Positions 34,580 through 43,461 of a DNA stretch of 64,000 nucleotides are shown one piece after another; positions within the stretch are counted from its first letter, which is position 1; each line of letters opens with the position of its first letter. A program made the position numbers and the translations under genes. Below the pieces are notes generated by a model. The model did no database searches and was not told where the DNA came from. It was given only the letters and a program-made list of their open reading frames with translations. This stretch comes from CAVVAE01 sp963746185 (GTDB taxonomy: Bacteria; Actinomycetota; Actinomycetes; Propionibacteriales; Nocardioidaceae), in the NCBI GenBank assembly GCA_963746185.1, contig CAVVAE010000004.1, forward strand, positions 1,302,001-1,366,000, written 5' to 3'.

Positions 34580-35911
34580 ATGCGTTGGACAGAACGCGAA
34601 GACAGGGACTATGAGGCGCGCCGGGTTGTCTACAACGCGATGATCGAGACTCGCCCGCGGGTCATCGCCTCTTGCGAAACACCAGGAGACGTGGCGGAGG
34701 CCTTGACAAAGGCTCGAGCTGACGGGTTGGAGGTCGCGGTACGTGCCGGTGGCCACTCGGTGGCCGGCATGTCGTCGGTAGAGGACGGCCTGGTCGTCGA
34801 CGTACGCCCGATGAAGGCGATCGAGATCGACCCCGTACGCCGGACGGCGCGAGTCGCGGCTGGCGCCACATGGGGAGAGTTCGACTCGGCAGCCCAGGCG
34901 CACGGGCTGGCCACGACCGGTGGACGGGTATCGACCACCGGCGTAGCCGGATTCACCCTCGGTGGTGGGTCAGGCTGGATCGAGCGCCAACATGGACTGG
35001 CCTGCGACAACCTGCTGGCGGTTGACCTGGTCACCGCCCAGGGGCGTCAGGTGCGGGCTGACGCCACGACCAACCCCGAGCTGTTCTGGGCGCTTCACGG
35101 CGGAGGTGGGAACTTCGGTGTCGCCACGTCGTTCGAGTTCCAGCTCCACCCAGTCGGTCCGGTTCTGATGGCGGGGCTGATGCTGTGGCCGATCAGCGAA
35201 GGTGCCGACGTCGGTCGCGCCTACCTCGACTGGGCCAACGACGCGCCCGACGAGCTGGGCAGCGGATTGGTGTTGCTGACTGGCCCTCCCGAGCCGTTCA
35301 TCCCCGAGCATCTGCAGGGGCAGCCGCTGGCCGGCTTGGCCATCGTCTGGTCGGGTGACGATGCGATCGCAGAAGACGTCGTCGCCCCGATGCGCGCGCT
35401 CAATCCTGCCGTCGATCTCGTAGACCGTCGTCCGTACGCCGAGATGCAGATGATGATCGATGACCCACCCGGCTTCCGGCACTACTGGAGCGCTGACTAT
35501 CACGACCAGTTCGACGAGAAAGCGCTCGACGTCTTCCTGGAAACCGGGGCCGAGCTGCCCTCTCCGCAGACCCAGCAGATTCTGTTTCCTTGGGGTGGGG
35601 CGGTCAGCCGGCTCGGCGACCAGACTCCGATGTCCCAGCGCGACGCAGCGTGGGTGAGCCACCCATTCGCTATGTGGGAGGACGCCGCCGACGACGACCG
35701 TGCGCGCGCCTGGGTCAAGGACTTCAGGAGCGCGATCGCGCCGTTCGCGAACGGTGGGGTCTACCTCAACTTCATCGGCGACGAGGGTGAGGATCGGGTC
35801 AAGGCGGCGTACGGCGAAGACACCTATGCCCGGCTGGCCGCGATCAAGCGAGAGTACGACCCCGACAACGTCTTCCACCGCAACCAGAACATCAAACCTG
35901 CGGCTGGCTGA
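34580..35911 (+). CDS. FAD-linked oxidase (berberine bridge enzyme-like)
   Basis: The 443-residue product has a PCMH-type FAD domain: VRAGGHSVAGMSSVEDGLVVD, whose histidine is the usual covalent FAD attachment, GGRVSTTGVAGFTLGGGSGWIERQHGLACDNLL and LHGGGGNFGVATSFEF. A C-terminal BBE segment ends YDPDNVFHRNQNIKP. The cysteine normally forming a second FAD bond (GxxGxxxHGLACDN context) is present in HGLACDN. It has no signal peptide, so it is cytoplasmic. The substrate is unknown. GAGGAG about 9 bases upstream supports the ATG. It is divergent from the MFS gene, with 195 bases between. Confidence 0.9.
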   Translation: MRWTEREDRDYEARRVVYNAMIETRPRVIASCETPGDVAEALTKARADGLEVAVRAGGHSVAGMSSVEDGLVVDVRPMKAIEIDPVRRTARVAAGATWGEFDSAAQAHGLATTGGRVSTTGVAGFTLGGGSGWIERQHGLACDNLLAVDLVTAQGRQVRADATTNPELFWALHGGGGNFGVATSFEFQLHPVGPVLMAGLMLWPISEGADVGRAYLDWANDAPDELGSGLVLLTGPPEPFIPEHLQGQPLAGLAIVWSGDDAIAEDVVAPMRALNPAVDLVDRRPYAEMQMMIDDPPGFRHYWSADYHDQFDEKALDVFLETGAELPSPQTQQILFPWGGAVSRLGDQTPMSQRDAAWVSHPFAMWEDAADDDRARAWVKDFRSAIAPFANGGVYLNFIGDEGEDRVKAAYGEDTYARLAAIKREYDPDNVFHRNQNIKPAAG

Positions 35912-35995
35912 ACACTCGGCGCGATCCCTAGTGGGTCGAGCTCGGGCTGAGTTCAGGTCGGCCGACGCGGGATTGCCGCGTTGTAGCGTGGCCAC

Positions 35996-36463
35996 GTGAT
36001 TCGACGGGCCGGACTTGACGACCTCGTTGACGTGGCGGACATGGAAAAGGCCGCCTCGACTACCGGGCTGGCTCACGTCTTCGGACCAGATCTTCCGTTC
36101 CCCGAGGCGGACGTGTTGGCCCGCTGGCGGCTGGTCTTCGAAGATCCGTCGGTCACCGTCCTGGTCGACATCGATGATGGAGATCCCGTGGGCTACGCGG
36201 CGTTCGGCGACGGCTGGCTTCGTCACTTCGGCGTGGTCCCGACGTGGTGGGGGACTGGCCGCGCCCGCACGCTGCACGATGCCGTGCTAGCCGGCTTTGC
36301 GGAGCAGGGCGTCCAGACGTCGTACCTCTGGGTGCTGGTGGACAACCACCGTGCCCGGTCGTTCTATGCGCGTCTGGGTTGGCGCGAGACCGGAGTACGC
36401 GAACGCGAAGTGTTTGAGCCTTACCCGGAGAAGATGCAGATGACCCTCACACTCGACGGCTAG
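35996..36463 (+). CDS. GNAT family acetyltransferase
   Basis: The 155-residue product has the GNAT fold. The acetyl-CoA segment reads LRHFGVVPTWWGTGRARTLHDAVL, with WGTGRA replacing the usual QxxGxG, and ends with WVLVDNHRARSFYARLGWRETG (motif B, ARSFYxRxGW). The GTG at 35996 lies 6 bases after TAGCGT (35984-35989), so the message is probably leaderless. The substrate cannot be read from sequence. Confidence 0.87.
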   Translation: MIRRAGLDDLVDVADMEKAASTTGLAHVFGPDLPFPEADVLARWRLVFEDPSVTVLVDIDDGDPVGYAAFGDGWLRHFGVVPTWWGTGRARTLHDAVLAGFAEQGVQTSYLWVLVDNHRARSFYARLGWRETGVREREVFEPYPEKMQMTLTLDG

Positions 36464-36505
36464 GACTGACAGTTGGACCTCACCCTCAGCGACGAAGACC
36501 TTGTG

Positions 36506-37108
36506 TCATGCGGCGCGGCCACGGTTGAGCCGAAACACCCGTTCCGACGTATGTGGGGTGTGCTCGTCATACCGAAACTCTACGTGGACGAGGATGTATT
36601 CGACTTTCACGGGAGCCTTTGTCACATACGTGATTGTCTGCCTGACCCCTGGCTCCACGAAGAGGAAGTTCAGGCTCGGGGGGACGACTTCCACGCCGCT
36701 GATGAGGGCGACCGGAAATTCCACCCGCGGCTCATGGTTCTCCCAGTACTCAAAGGCCTGTCCGGCCTCGATGCCCCGTATGCGAAGCAGGATGTTCGTG
36801 ACCTTCCAGTCGACGAGCCCTTTGTTGTGAGCTGAGAGGGTCAACTCCAAGAGCCGTTCACCCGCCACCTCGCCGTGCGCCTCGCATCCAATGCCGAACT
36901 CGATTCGAGGCGAATCCTCTCTATGCCTATGGCGAAGGTCGTCCTCTCGCTTCTGCGCCGCGAGACGCAACGCGTCCTCGCGCTTCAACTGGTCGTCGTC
37001 TCGCGCTTGTTGACGCCGCTGGGACATCGTGGAGAGTGTGAGGCTCAAGCCTGCGATCAGTACCGTCGCAATCAAACTGAGAAACGAAATCCATTCAGAG
37101 GACGTCAT
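36506..37108 (-). CDS. Membrane-anchored protein of unknown function
   Basis: I do not recognise this 200-residue protein. It has one N-terminal membrane segment (WISFLSLIATVLIAGLSLTL), then a charged helical stretch rich in Arg, Asp and Gln (about residues 30-65) likely to form a coiled coil. A beta-rich C-terminal domain with hydrophobic strands (LLELTLSAHNKGL, VEYILVHVEFRY) follows. Base composition is visibly lower in GC than in the neighbours. The ATG at 37108 has GAGG 6 bases upstream. It stands alone on the minus strand between a GNAT gene and helD, which suggests a later insertion. Confidence 0.7.
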   Translation of the reverse strand: MTSSEWISFLSLIATVLIAGLSLTLSTMSQRRQQARDDDQLKREDALRLAAQKREDDLRHRHREDSPRIEFGIGCEAHGEVAGERLLELTLSAHNKGLVDWKVTNILLRIRGIEAGQAFEYWENHEPRVEFPVALISGVEVVPPSLNFLFVEPGVRQTITYVTKAPVKVEYILVHVEFRYDEHTPHTSERVFRLNRGRAA

Positions 37109-37424
37109 CGAATGCCTCTACTCCCCAACGGCCCATTTGGCACCAGGCTCCGGTGCATCGATTGAGTGGCAATTCGCACCAGCGTGGACGGGCGGTTAGT
37201 CCCCGTCCTCGTGACGTGAGACTACCCAAGTCGCCGTTCAGGGCTTGGGAGCAGGCATCCACGGCTCTGACGCACCAAGTCGGGCTGGCTATCAGCATCG
37301 CGACACGCCAGCAGGTCTCGACAGCGGCGAATGATCACCCGAAACCTGGAAAAGGGGCACGCCTGGGTACGCGGAATCATCTAGGATTGACTGTTCACCG
37401 CATTCGGGGGAGGGACGAGCCGCA
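37109..37424. other. Intergenic region before helD
   Basis: No convincing gene lies in this 316-base gap. A -10-like TAGGAT at 37382-37387 probably serves the helD message, giving a leader of about 35 bases with GGGAGGG ahead of the GTG. CCCAAG (37225-37230) and CTTGGG (37244-37249) form a short inverted repeat. I do not see the 19-base rifamycin-associated element reported before some helR genes. Confidence 0.5.
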
Positions 37425-39569
37425 GTGTCAGATCGTCGTCAAGCACACGTCACCGATCAGTCCGTCGAGCAAGAGATCAAGCACGAGCAATCCGTCGTTG
37501 ACCGGATCTATACCCGGCTCGAAGCCGCCACCGAGTCAGCGAAGGCGTTGGCTGCTGACGGCCACGCCCGCGCCAGGATCGGTAACGAGGGTGGCCTCGT
37601 CGAGCGCGATGCGATCGTCTTCCAGGCGAGCAAGCGCCTCTCCCTCCTCAATTCAGCCCATGAAGGACTCGTCTTCGGCCGGCTCGACATGCTGAACGCC
37701 GACCAGCGCTACATCGGCCGGCTCGGTCTGCGGGACGCCGATCGTGAGGTCCTGCTCATCGACTGGCGTGCACCGGCGGCGTCGGTTTTTTACCAGGCGA
37801 CCGCCAAGGACCCCCTGGGCGTCATCCGTCGCCGGGTTTTGCAGTCGTCGGGCGACAAGGTGGTCGGCATCGACGACGACCTCCTCGACACCGAGAACGC
37901 CCCCGATGACCTGGTGCTGATCGGGGAGGGTGCGCTGATCGCGTCGTTGAGCCGCTCGCGCGACCGCACGATGCATTCGGTCGTCGCCACGATCCAGAAG
38001 GAGCAGGACGACGCGATCCGCTCACCCCACAGAGGCGTCACGACGATCAGTGGTGGCCCGGGTACGGGCAAGACGGTGGTGGCACTGCACCGAGCGGCTT
38101 ACCTCCTCTACACCGATCGCCGACGCTACGAAGGCGGCGGCGTCCTAGTCGTCGGTCCTAACGCAGTCTTCATGGCCTATATCGAACGGGTGCTGCCGTC
38201 GCTCGGTGAGACGAGTGTCGCGCTGCGCGCCCTCGGTGACGTCGTCGACGGCATGTCCGCCAGGCGGCACGACCGGTCGGCCGTGGCGGCGATCAAGGGC
38301 TCCTCGCGGATGCGACGACTGCTTGCGCGTACGGCGCGCGGCCCGGTCCCCGGAGCGCCGGACTCGTTCCGCATCTTCTACCGCGACGACGTCTTGACCC
38401 TCGACGCCAAGGACCTGCGCGTCCTGCGTCGTACCCTGCTCGGCTCCGGTCAGCGCCGTAACCGAGTGGCCCCGAGAGTGGCCGACGAGCTCATCGAGCT
38501 GCTGTGGACTCGAGCCACCGGTGACCGAGCACGTGAGCAGGGCCGTGACGAGTTCGGTCACACGCTTCGCGGCAGCCGTGAGTTCATCGACTTCGTGCGT
38601 GACTGGTGGCCGGTGGTCGATGCCGTGGACGTCTATGGCTGGCTGGCCGATCGAGAGCGACTTCGCAGCGACGCGAGCGGCCTGTTGAGTGAACGCGAGG
38701 TCGACGACCTGGTCGAGTCCTTGGGGAGTGACTTCACCGTCGAGGACATCCCGCTGATCGATGAGCTGCGCTATCTCTTGGGCGAGCAGCCCGCGCCAGA
38801 GCCCGACGAGGATCCGTTGGCCGACCTCTACGACGAGTCCGTTCCGGAGCTCTCGACGATGGACGAACGGCGTGGCGGTGAGCTCTGGCGTTCCGGCGAG
38901 CGCCCCACGGCCTCGATCGAGGACGACGCGTATGCGCACGTGCTCGTCGACGAGGCCCAGGACCTGTCGCCGATGCAATGGCGGATGGTGGGTCGGCGGG
39001 GACGGCACGCGAGCTGGACCATCGTCGGAGACGATGCGCAGAGCTCATGGTCGAGTCCCGAGGAGGCAGCTGCAGCGCGCGCAGAGGCGCTCGGGGCGAA
39101 GGACATGAGCGGGTTCCGGCTGTCGACGAACTACCGCAACTCACGCGAGATCTTCGAGCTGGCCGCCGATCTGGCGCGGGCAGCGATCCCCGGTGCCGAT
39201 CTGCCTGTGGCCGTGCGCGAGACGGGCATCGAGCCGCGAGTTCACGACGTCGAACGGGCCGAGTTGGCCCAGGCCGTCCGCGCTGCCACCGAGCATCTCG
39301 CCGACCAGCTCGACGGAACCATCGGTGTCGTCGTACCGGTTGAACGGCGTTCAGAGGTGGAGGGCTGGCTCGGCGACCGCGACACCGAACGCATCCCGGT
39401 GCTCGAAGCCCTCGACACGAAGGGCCTTGAGTTCGACGGCATCGTGGTGGTTCAGCCCGACGAGATCGTTGCCGAGTCCGACGCCGGCATCCGCACGTTG
39501 TATGTCGTGTTGACCCGCGCGACCCAGCAGCTCGACGTCATCGGCACCACAAACATCTGGCGGCCGTAG
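37425..39569 (+). CDS. helD: HelD-family RNA polymerase-remodelling ATPase (UvrD/Rep-like)
   Basis: The 714-residue protein has an N-terminal coiled coil (QSVEQEIKHEQSVVDRIYTRLEAATESAKALA) that in HelD enters the RNA polymerase secondary channel. Next is an SF1 ATPase core: Walker A TISGGPGTGKTVVALHRAAYLL, Walker B HVLVDEAQDLSPMQW, GDDAQSSW, and late helicase motifs NYRNSREIFELA, DTKGLEFDGIVVVQP and LYVVLTRATQQL. HelD proteins strip stalled RNA polymerase from DNA rather than unwind it. Some actinobacterial forms (HelR) also dislodge rifamycins. Which type this is cannot be decided here. A GTG start is preceded by GGGAGGG. Confidence 0.88.
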   Translation: MSDRRQAHVTDQSVEQEIKHEQSVVDRIYTRLEAATESAKALAADGHARARIGNEGGLVERDAIVFQASKRLSLLNSAHEGLVFGRLDMLNADQRYIGRLGLRDADREVLLIDWRAPAASVFYQATAKDPLGVIRRRVLQSSGDKVVGIDDDLLDTENAPDDLVLIGEGALIASLSRSRDRTMHSVVATIQKEQDDAIRSPHRGVTTISGGPGTGKTVVALHRAAYLLYTDRRRYEGGGVLVVGPNAVFMAYIERVLPSLGETSVALRALGDVVDGMSARRHDRSAVAAIKGSSRMRRLLARTARGPVPGAPDSFRIFYRDDVLTLDAKDLRVLRRTLLGSGQRRNRVAPRVADELIELLWTRATGDRAREQGRDEFGHTLRGSREFIDFVRDWWPVVDAVDVYGWLADRERLRSDASGLLSEREVDDLVESLGSDFTVEDIPLIDELRYLLGEQPAPEPDEDPLADLYDESVPELSTMDERRGGELWRSGERPTASIEDDAYAHVLVDEAQDLSPMQWRMVGRRGRHASWTIVGDDAQSSWSSPEEAAAARAEALGAKDMSGFRLSTNYRNSREIFELAADLARAAIPGADLPVAVRETGIEPRVHDVERAELAQAVRAATEHLADQLDGTIGVVVPVERRSEVEGWLGDRDTERIPVLEALDTKGLEFDGIVVVQPDEIVAESDAGIRTLYVVLTRATQQLDVIGTTNIWRP

Positions 39570-39579
39570 GCTCAGCGCC

Positions 39580-41472
39580 ATGAGCCTGCTCGATGACGTC
39601 ACGTCTGCTCCGGCGTACGCGCTGATCAGGCTGCCCGGGCCCGACACCGTGACCCTGCTCGCCGGCCGGGCCGAGCAGCACGACAACCTCTCCGACGTTC
39701 CGCTGGAGGAGGGCCGCCCAGGAGGTCGACGATTCGACCGTCTGCTGTGCGTGCCGTTCTCGCAGATCCGCGAACGGGGATTCGAGGCGCACGCCGACGG
39801 CGCAACGCTCACGAGCCTGGTCATCGAAGCCGAGCACGAAGTCGCCACCACGACGCTGCTCGACCAACTACCCCACGAGGAGATTGCCACAGTCGGTCGC
39901 GCCGGCTTCGACATCGCCGACGAGGAGTACGCCGAGATCGTCCGGACCATCATCGAAGACGAGATCGGAAACGGCGAAGGTGCGAATCTCGTCATCGCCC
40001 GCAACTTCCTCGCCACGATCGCCGACTGGGATCGGACCAAGGCGCTGACGGTGTTTCGCCGGCTGCTCGAGCGCGAGCGCGGCGCGTACTGGACGTTCCT
40101 GGTGTTCACGGGGGAGCGCTACCTGATCGGTGCGAGCCCGGAGCGGCACATCAGCGTTGCCGGCGGCGAGGTCCGGATGAACCCGATCAGCGGCACGTTC
40201 CGCGTCGCGGGTGTCGACGAACCGGCCGCACGAAAGGGTCGGCTGCTGGACTTCCTCTCCGATGAGAAGGAAATCTACGAGCTCTTCATGGTCGTCGATG
40301 AGGAGCTGAAGATGATGTGTGACATCTGCAGCGAGGGTGGCCAGATCCTCGGCCCTTACCTCAAGCCGATGACGCACCTCATCCACACCGAGTACATCCT
40401 GGCCGGGCGGACCCATCGCGACATCCGCGACGTACTTCGGTCATCGATGTTTGCAGCCACCGTGACAGGTAGCCCGGTCGAAAACGCGTGCCGGCTCATT
40501 GCCGAGTACGAGCCTCAGGGGCGCGGCTACTACGGAGCCGTCATGGCGCTGCTCGGCCGTGACGCTGACGGCGCTGCGACGCTCGATGCCCCGATCGTCT
40601 TGCGTACGGCGGATGTCGGCGTCGACGGGAGCCTGCGCGTCACTGCGGGGGCGACCCTGGTCCGTGACTCCGATCCCCACTACGAGGTCGCAGAGACGCA
40701 CGCCAAAGCAGGTGGCATCCTCACAGCGTTCGGCCTCGTCCCTGCCCCGACGACTCCGGCGGCAGAGATCGCCGACCTCGCGCTCGACGAGGATGTGCTG
40801 GTCGCCCTCGGGAAGCGCAACCAACGGCTCAGCCGGTTCTGGTTCAACGACCAATCCGACGCTGTTCGCGCCTCGGGGTTGGCGGGCAAGCACGTGGTCG
40901 TGCTCGACGGCGAGGACGACTTCGTGGCGATGCTGCGCCATGTGCTCGCGGTGCTTGGCATGACGAGTGAGACGGTGCGCCACCACGACTATGCGCCAGG
41001 AGTCTTCGACACGGCCGATGTGGTCATCGTCGGGCCAGGACCGGGTGACCCGCGTGACCTGGAAGACCCGAAGATCAAGGCCGTCAGAGCCGCTGTCGAC
41101 GATCTGCTGGCGGCGCAAAGACCGTTCCTGGCGGTGTGTCTGGGCCACCAGGTGCTGTGCGGCGCCCTGGGACTCGAGCTGGCCTTCAAGGACATCGTCT
41201 TCCAGGGCACTCGAGCTTTGGTCGACATCCTCGACCGCCAGGAGTACGTCGGTTTCTACAACACCTTCGTCGCCAAGCAGGCGGCGAAGCCGGTGTTGGG
41301 CCTGCGCGTCGATGCCGACGAGAAGTCCGGCGACGTTCACCTCATCGCGGGCCCGCACTACCGCGGCATCCAGTTCCATGCCGAGTCGATCCTCACCGAG
41401 AACGGCTTCGACCTGATCAGGGAACTGCTCCTCGACTTGCTCGACGCGTCACGCCATCAGCAGGACGGCTGA
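39580..41472 (+). CDS. Anthranilate/ADIC synthase fusion (PhzE-like, chorismate-binding plus glutamine amidotransferase)
   Basis: The 630-residue fusion joins a chorismate-utilising domain (about 1-390) to a class I glutamine amidotransferase (about 440-620). The first half has LIGASPERHISVAGGEVRMNPISGTFR and DEKEIYELFMVVDEELKMMCDIC, which resemble PhzE (2-amino-2-deoxyisochorismate synthase) more than TrpE. The second has the nucleophile cysteine in AVCLGHQVLCGALG and the His/Glu pair in IQFHAESILT. It makes either anthranilate or ADIC from chorismate and glutamine. No other phenazine gene is nearby. TAGGCT at 39567-39572, inside the helD stop, sits 7 bases before the ATG, so it is probably leaderless. 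Confidence 0.85.
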   Translation: MSLLDDVTSAPAYALIRLPGPDTVTLLAGRAEQHDNLSDVPLEEGRPGGRRFDRLLCVPFSQIRERGFEAHADGATLTSLVIEAEHEVATTTLLDQLPHEEIATVGRAGFDIADEEYAEIVRTIIEDEIGNGEGANLVIARNFLATIADWDRTKALTVFRRLLERERGAYWTFLVFTGERYLIGASPERHISVAGGEVRMNPISGTFRVAGVDEPAARKGRLLDFLSDEKEIYELFMVVDEELKMMCDICSEGGQILGPYLKPMTHLIHTEYILAGRTHRDIRDVLRSSMFAATVTGSPVENACRLIAEYEPQGRGYYGAVMALLGRDADGAATLDAPIVLRTADVGVDGSLRVTAGATLVRDSDPHYEVAETHAKAGGILTAFGLVPAPTTPAAEIADLALDEDVLVALGKRNQRLSRFWFNDQSDAVRASGLAGKHVVVLDGEDDFVAMLRHVLAVLGMTSETVRHHDYAPGVFDTADVVIVGPGPGDPRDLEDPKIKAVRAAVDDLLAAQRPFLAVCLGHQVLCGALGLELAFKDIVFQGTRALVDILDRQEYVGFYNTFVAKQAAKPVLGLRVDADEKSGDVHLIAGPHYRGIQFHAESILTENGFDLIRELLLDLLDASRHQQDG

Positions 41473-41476
41473 GCCG

Positions 41477-42052
41477 ATGGCTCGTGTTCTCGTCATCGAC
41501 CACCATGACTCCTACACCTACAACTTGGTGCACCTCGTCGCCGGTGTCAGCGGCACGCTTCCCGATGTGATCCAGCACGACGACCCGGCTGGCGAGACGC
41601 GATGGCGCGACGGCTACACCCACATCGTGCTCTCGCCCGGCCCCGGAACAGTCCACGAAGTCAGCGACTTCGCGCTCGGCCGCACCGTCATCGCCGACGC
41701 CGACATACCCGTGCTCGGAGTCTGCCTCGGACTGCAAGGGATCGTGGATGTCTTCGGTGGCGACGTCGAAGTCGTCCATCCCGCGCATGGTGACGTGTCT
41801 GAGGTCGCGCATACGGCGGCGGGGCTGTTTTCCCTTGTCCCACAAGGCTTTTCGGCCGTTCGCTACCACTCGCAAGCCGCGGTTTCCGTACCACCTGAGC
41901 TCGCGGTGACCGCCTGGTGCGACGAGCCGCAGGGCAGAGTCGTGATGGGAGTGCAACATCGCAGCCGCCCTCTTCACGGCGTCCAGTTCCACCCTGAGTC
42001 GGTACTCACCCAGCACGGTGCACTCATGATCGATAATTTTCTTCGGGAATGA
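41477..42052 (+). CDS. pabA: Aminodeoxychorismate synthase glutamine amidotransferase subunit
   Basis: This 191-residue class I amidotransferase hands ammonia from glutamine to the PabB partner for p-aminobenzoate (folate) synthesis. It has LVIDHHDSYTYNLVHL, VLSPGPGTVHEVSDF, the nucleophile in VLGVCLGLQGI and the catalytic HGVQFHPESVLTQHG. It overlaps pabB by 4 bases. It could also serve an anthranilate synthase, as PabA proteins often do. The usual CxGxQ block reads CLGLQ, still consistent with activity. Confidence 0.9.
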   Translation: MARVLVIDHHDSYTYNLVHLVAGVSGTLPDVIQHDDPAGETRWRDGYTHIVLSPGPGTVHEVSDFALGRTVIADADIPVLGVCLGLQGIVDVFGGDVEVVHPAHGDVSEVAHTAAGLFSLVPQGFSAVRYHSQAAVSVPPELAVTAWCDEPQGRVVMGVQHRSRPLHGVQFHPESVLTQHGALMIDNFLRE

Positions 42053-43434
42053 CAGAGCCTTCGAGAAAGACAGAGCCTTCGGCAATGATGACCGTGCCCG
42101 GCGAGTCCACCTGGGTCGAGCCCGAGGACTTCTTCGTCGCCCATGTTGCCGACAAGGCGCGCGCCTTCTGGCTCGACGGGTCGGGGGCTCGGCCGTGGAC
42201 GGGGCGGACGTCATACATCGGCTGGCTCGATGCCGATCAGCTCAGCCTCACGTACGACGCCGCCAACCGAGAGGTCACGGCGCACCAGGGCCAGACAGCC
42301 CGCGTGGTCGGCGACGACATCTTTGCGATGCTCGAGCAGCACACCGATAGCAGCACTGGATCTGAGGCCGCCTGGGTGGGCTTCTTCGGGTACGCCGCTC
42401 GACCAGACCTGCCCGCCAAGACCGGCAATGAACGCACCCTCGATGCCTGTTGGATGCGAGCCACTCGCTACGTCGCCTTCGACCACCGAGAGCGTCGGGT
42501 GCGCGCGATCAGTCCGCCGGATGAGCAGGACGGCTGGTCGATGGCCGTGGCGGCAATGGTGGCCTCTCCACACCATGCGCTCGAGCCGACAGAGCCACCG
42601 CCGGCGACCATCGTCAGCACCGTTGATAGAGCCGGATTCGGCGAGGCGTTCGTGCGTGTGCAGTCCGAGCTTCGACGCGGCAATTCCTACGAGACCAACC
42701 TGACGTTCCGCACGGTCGTGCGGAGTAGCGCTGATCCGCTGTGCACCTACCGCCGGCTCCGAAGACTGAGCCCGGCGCCGTACGCCGCGTTCCTGACACA
42801 TCAAGGCGCCAGCGTGCTCAGCAGTTCACCCGAGCGCTTCGCGACGTTGCGTCCCGACCGCTGGCTGGAAACGCGACCTATCAAAGGCACGACCCCGAGA
42901 GATGAGGATCCCGAGGCTGACGCCGAGGCGGCGAAGCGGCTGGTGAGCGAGCCGAAGTTCCGTGGCGAGAATCTGATGATCGTCGACCTGCTGCGCAACG
43001 ACCTGTCACAGGTGTGTGAGGTGGGCAGCGTCGCAGTCACTGATCTGATGCATGTCGAGTCCTACCCCTCGGTTCACCAGCTCGTGAGCACGATCCGTGG
43101 GCGGTTGCGTAACGACGTCTCGACGATGCATGCGCTGCATGCCCTCTTCCCGGGAGGCTCGATGACGGGTGCGCCGAAGCAGCGGACGATGCAGATCATC
43201 GCTGACGTCGAGACTTCGCCACGCGGGGTCTATTCGGGTGCTCTGGGTTGGATTCGTGACGATGGCAGCGTCGATCTCGGCATCATCATCCGCAGCCTCG
43301 TCCATCAGGGTGACCGCTACACGTTAGGAACGGGTGGCGGCATCACGGTGCGGTCGGAGTGCGACGACGAGTACGCCGAGACGCAATGGAAGGTGCATGC
43401 ACTGCTTCGTTCGCTGGGAGATCCCGTCGGCTGA
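42049..43434 (+). CDS. pabB: Aminodeoxychorismate synthase component I
   Basis: The 461-residue chorismate enzyme converts chorismate plus ammonia to 4-amino-4-deoxychorismate. The diagnostic lysine is in TRPIKGTTPR (PIKGT marks PabB; TrpE has PIAGT). It also has GNSYETNLTFR, SSSPERFATL, RGENLMIVDLLRNDLSQVCEVGSV, FPGGSMTGAPKQRTMQII and RGVYSGALGWI. The start at 42049 overlaps the pabA stop. The first codons lie in an 18-base tandem repeat, so the ATG pair at 42085/42088 is an alternative start. pabC is not adjacent. Confidence 0.92.
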   Translation: MTEPSRKTEPSAMMTVPGESTWVEPEDFFVAHVADKARAFWLDGSGARPWTGRTSYIGWLDADQLSLTYDAANREVTAHQGQTARVVGDDIFAMLEQHTDSSTGSEAAWVGFFGYAARPDLPAKTGNERTLDACWMRATRYVAFDHRERRVRAISPPDEQDGWSMAVAAMVASPHHALEPTEPPPATIVSTVDRAGFGEAFVRVQSELRRGNSYETNLTFRTVVRSSADPLCTYRRLRRLSPAPYAAFLTHQGASVLSSSPERFATLRPDRWLETRPIKGTTPRDEDPEADAEAAKRLVSEPKFRGENLMIVDLLRNDLSQVCEVGSVAVTDLMHVESYPSVHQLVSTIRGRLRNDVSTMHALHALFPGGSMTGAPKQRTMQIIADVETSPRGVYSGALGWIRDDGSVDLGIIIRSLVHQGDRYTLGTGGGITVRSECDDEYAETQWKVHALLRSLGDPVG

Positions 43435-43461
43435 CGTGATCCCCCAGCGGCCGGTCGATGA

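Noticed and set aside
34970..36277. Long minus-strand reading frame (435 codons) opposite the FAD oxidase and GNAT genes
   Set aside because: It is antisense to two genes with clear family motifs; its protein is low in hydrophobic structure and shows no domain. Such shadows are common in high-GC DNA.
36473..36835. Plus-strand frame of 120 codons opposite the unknown membrane-anchored protein
   Set aside because: The minus-strand gene has a membrane helix, coiled coil and ribosome site; the plus frame has none of these.
37225..37249. CCCAAG/CTTGGG repeat as a rifamycin-associated element before helD
   Set aside because: The arms are 6 bases with a 13-base loop and do not match the reported 19-base element.
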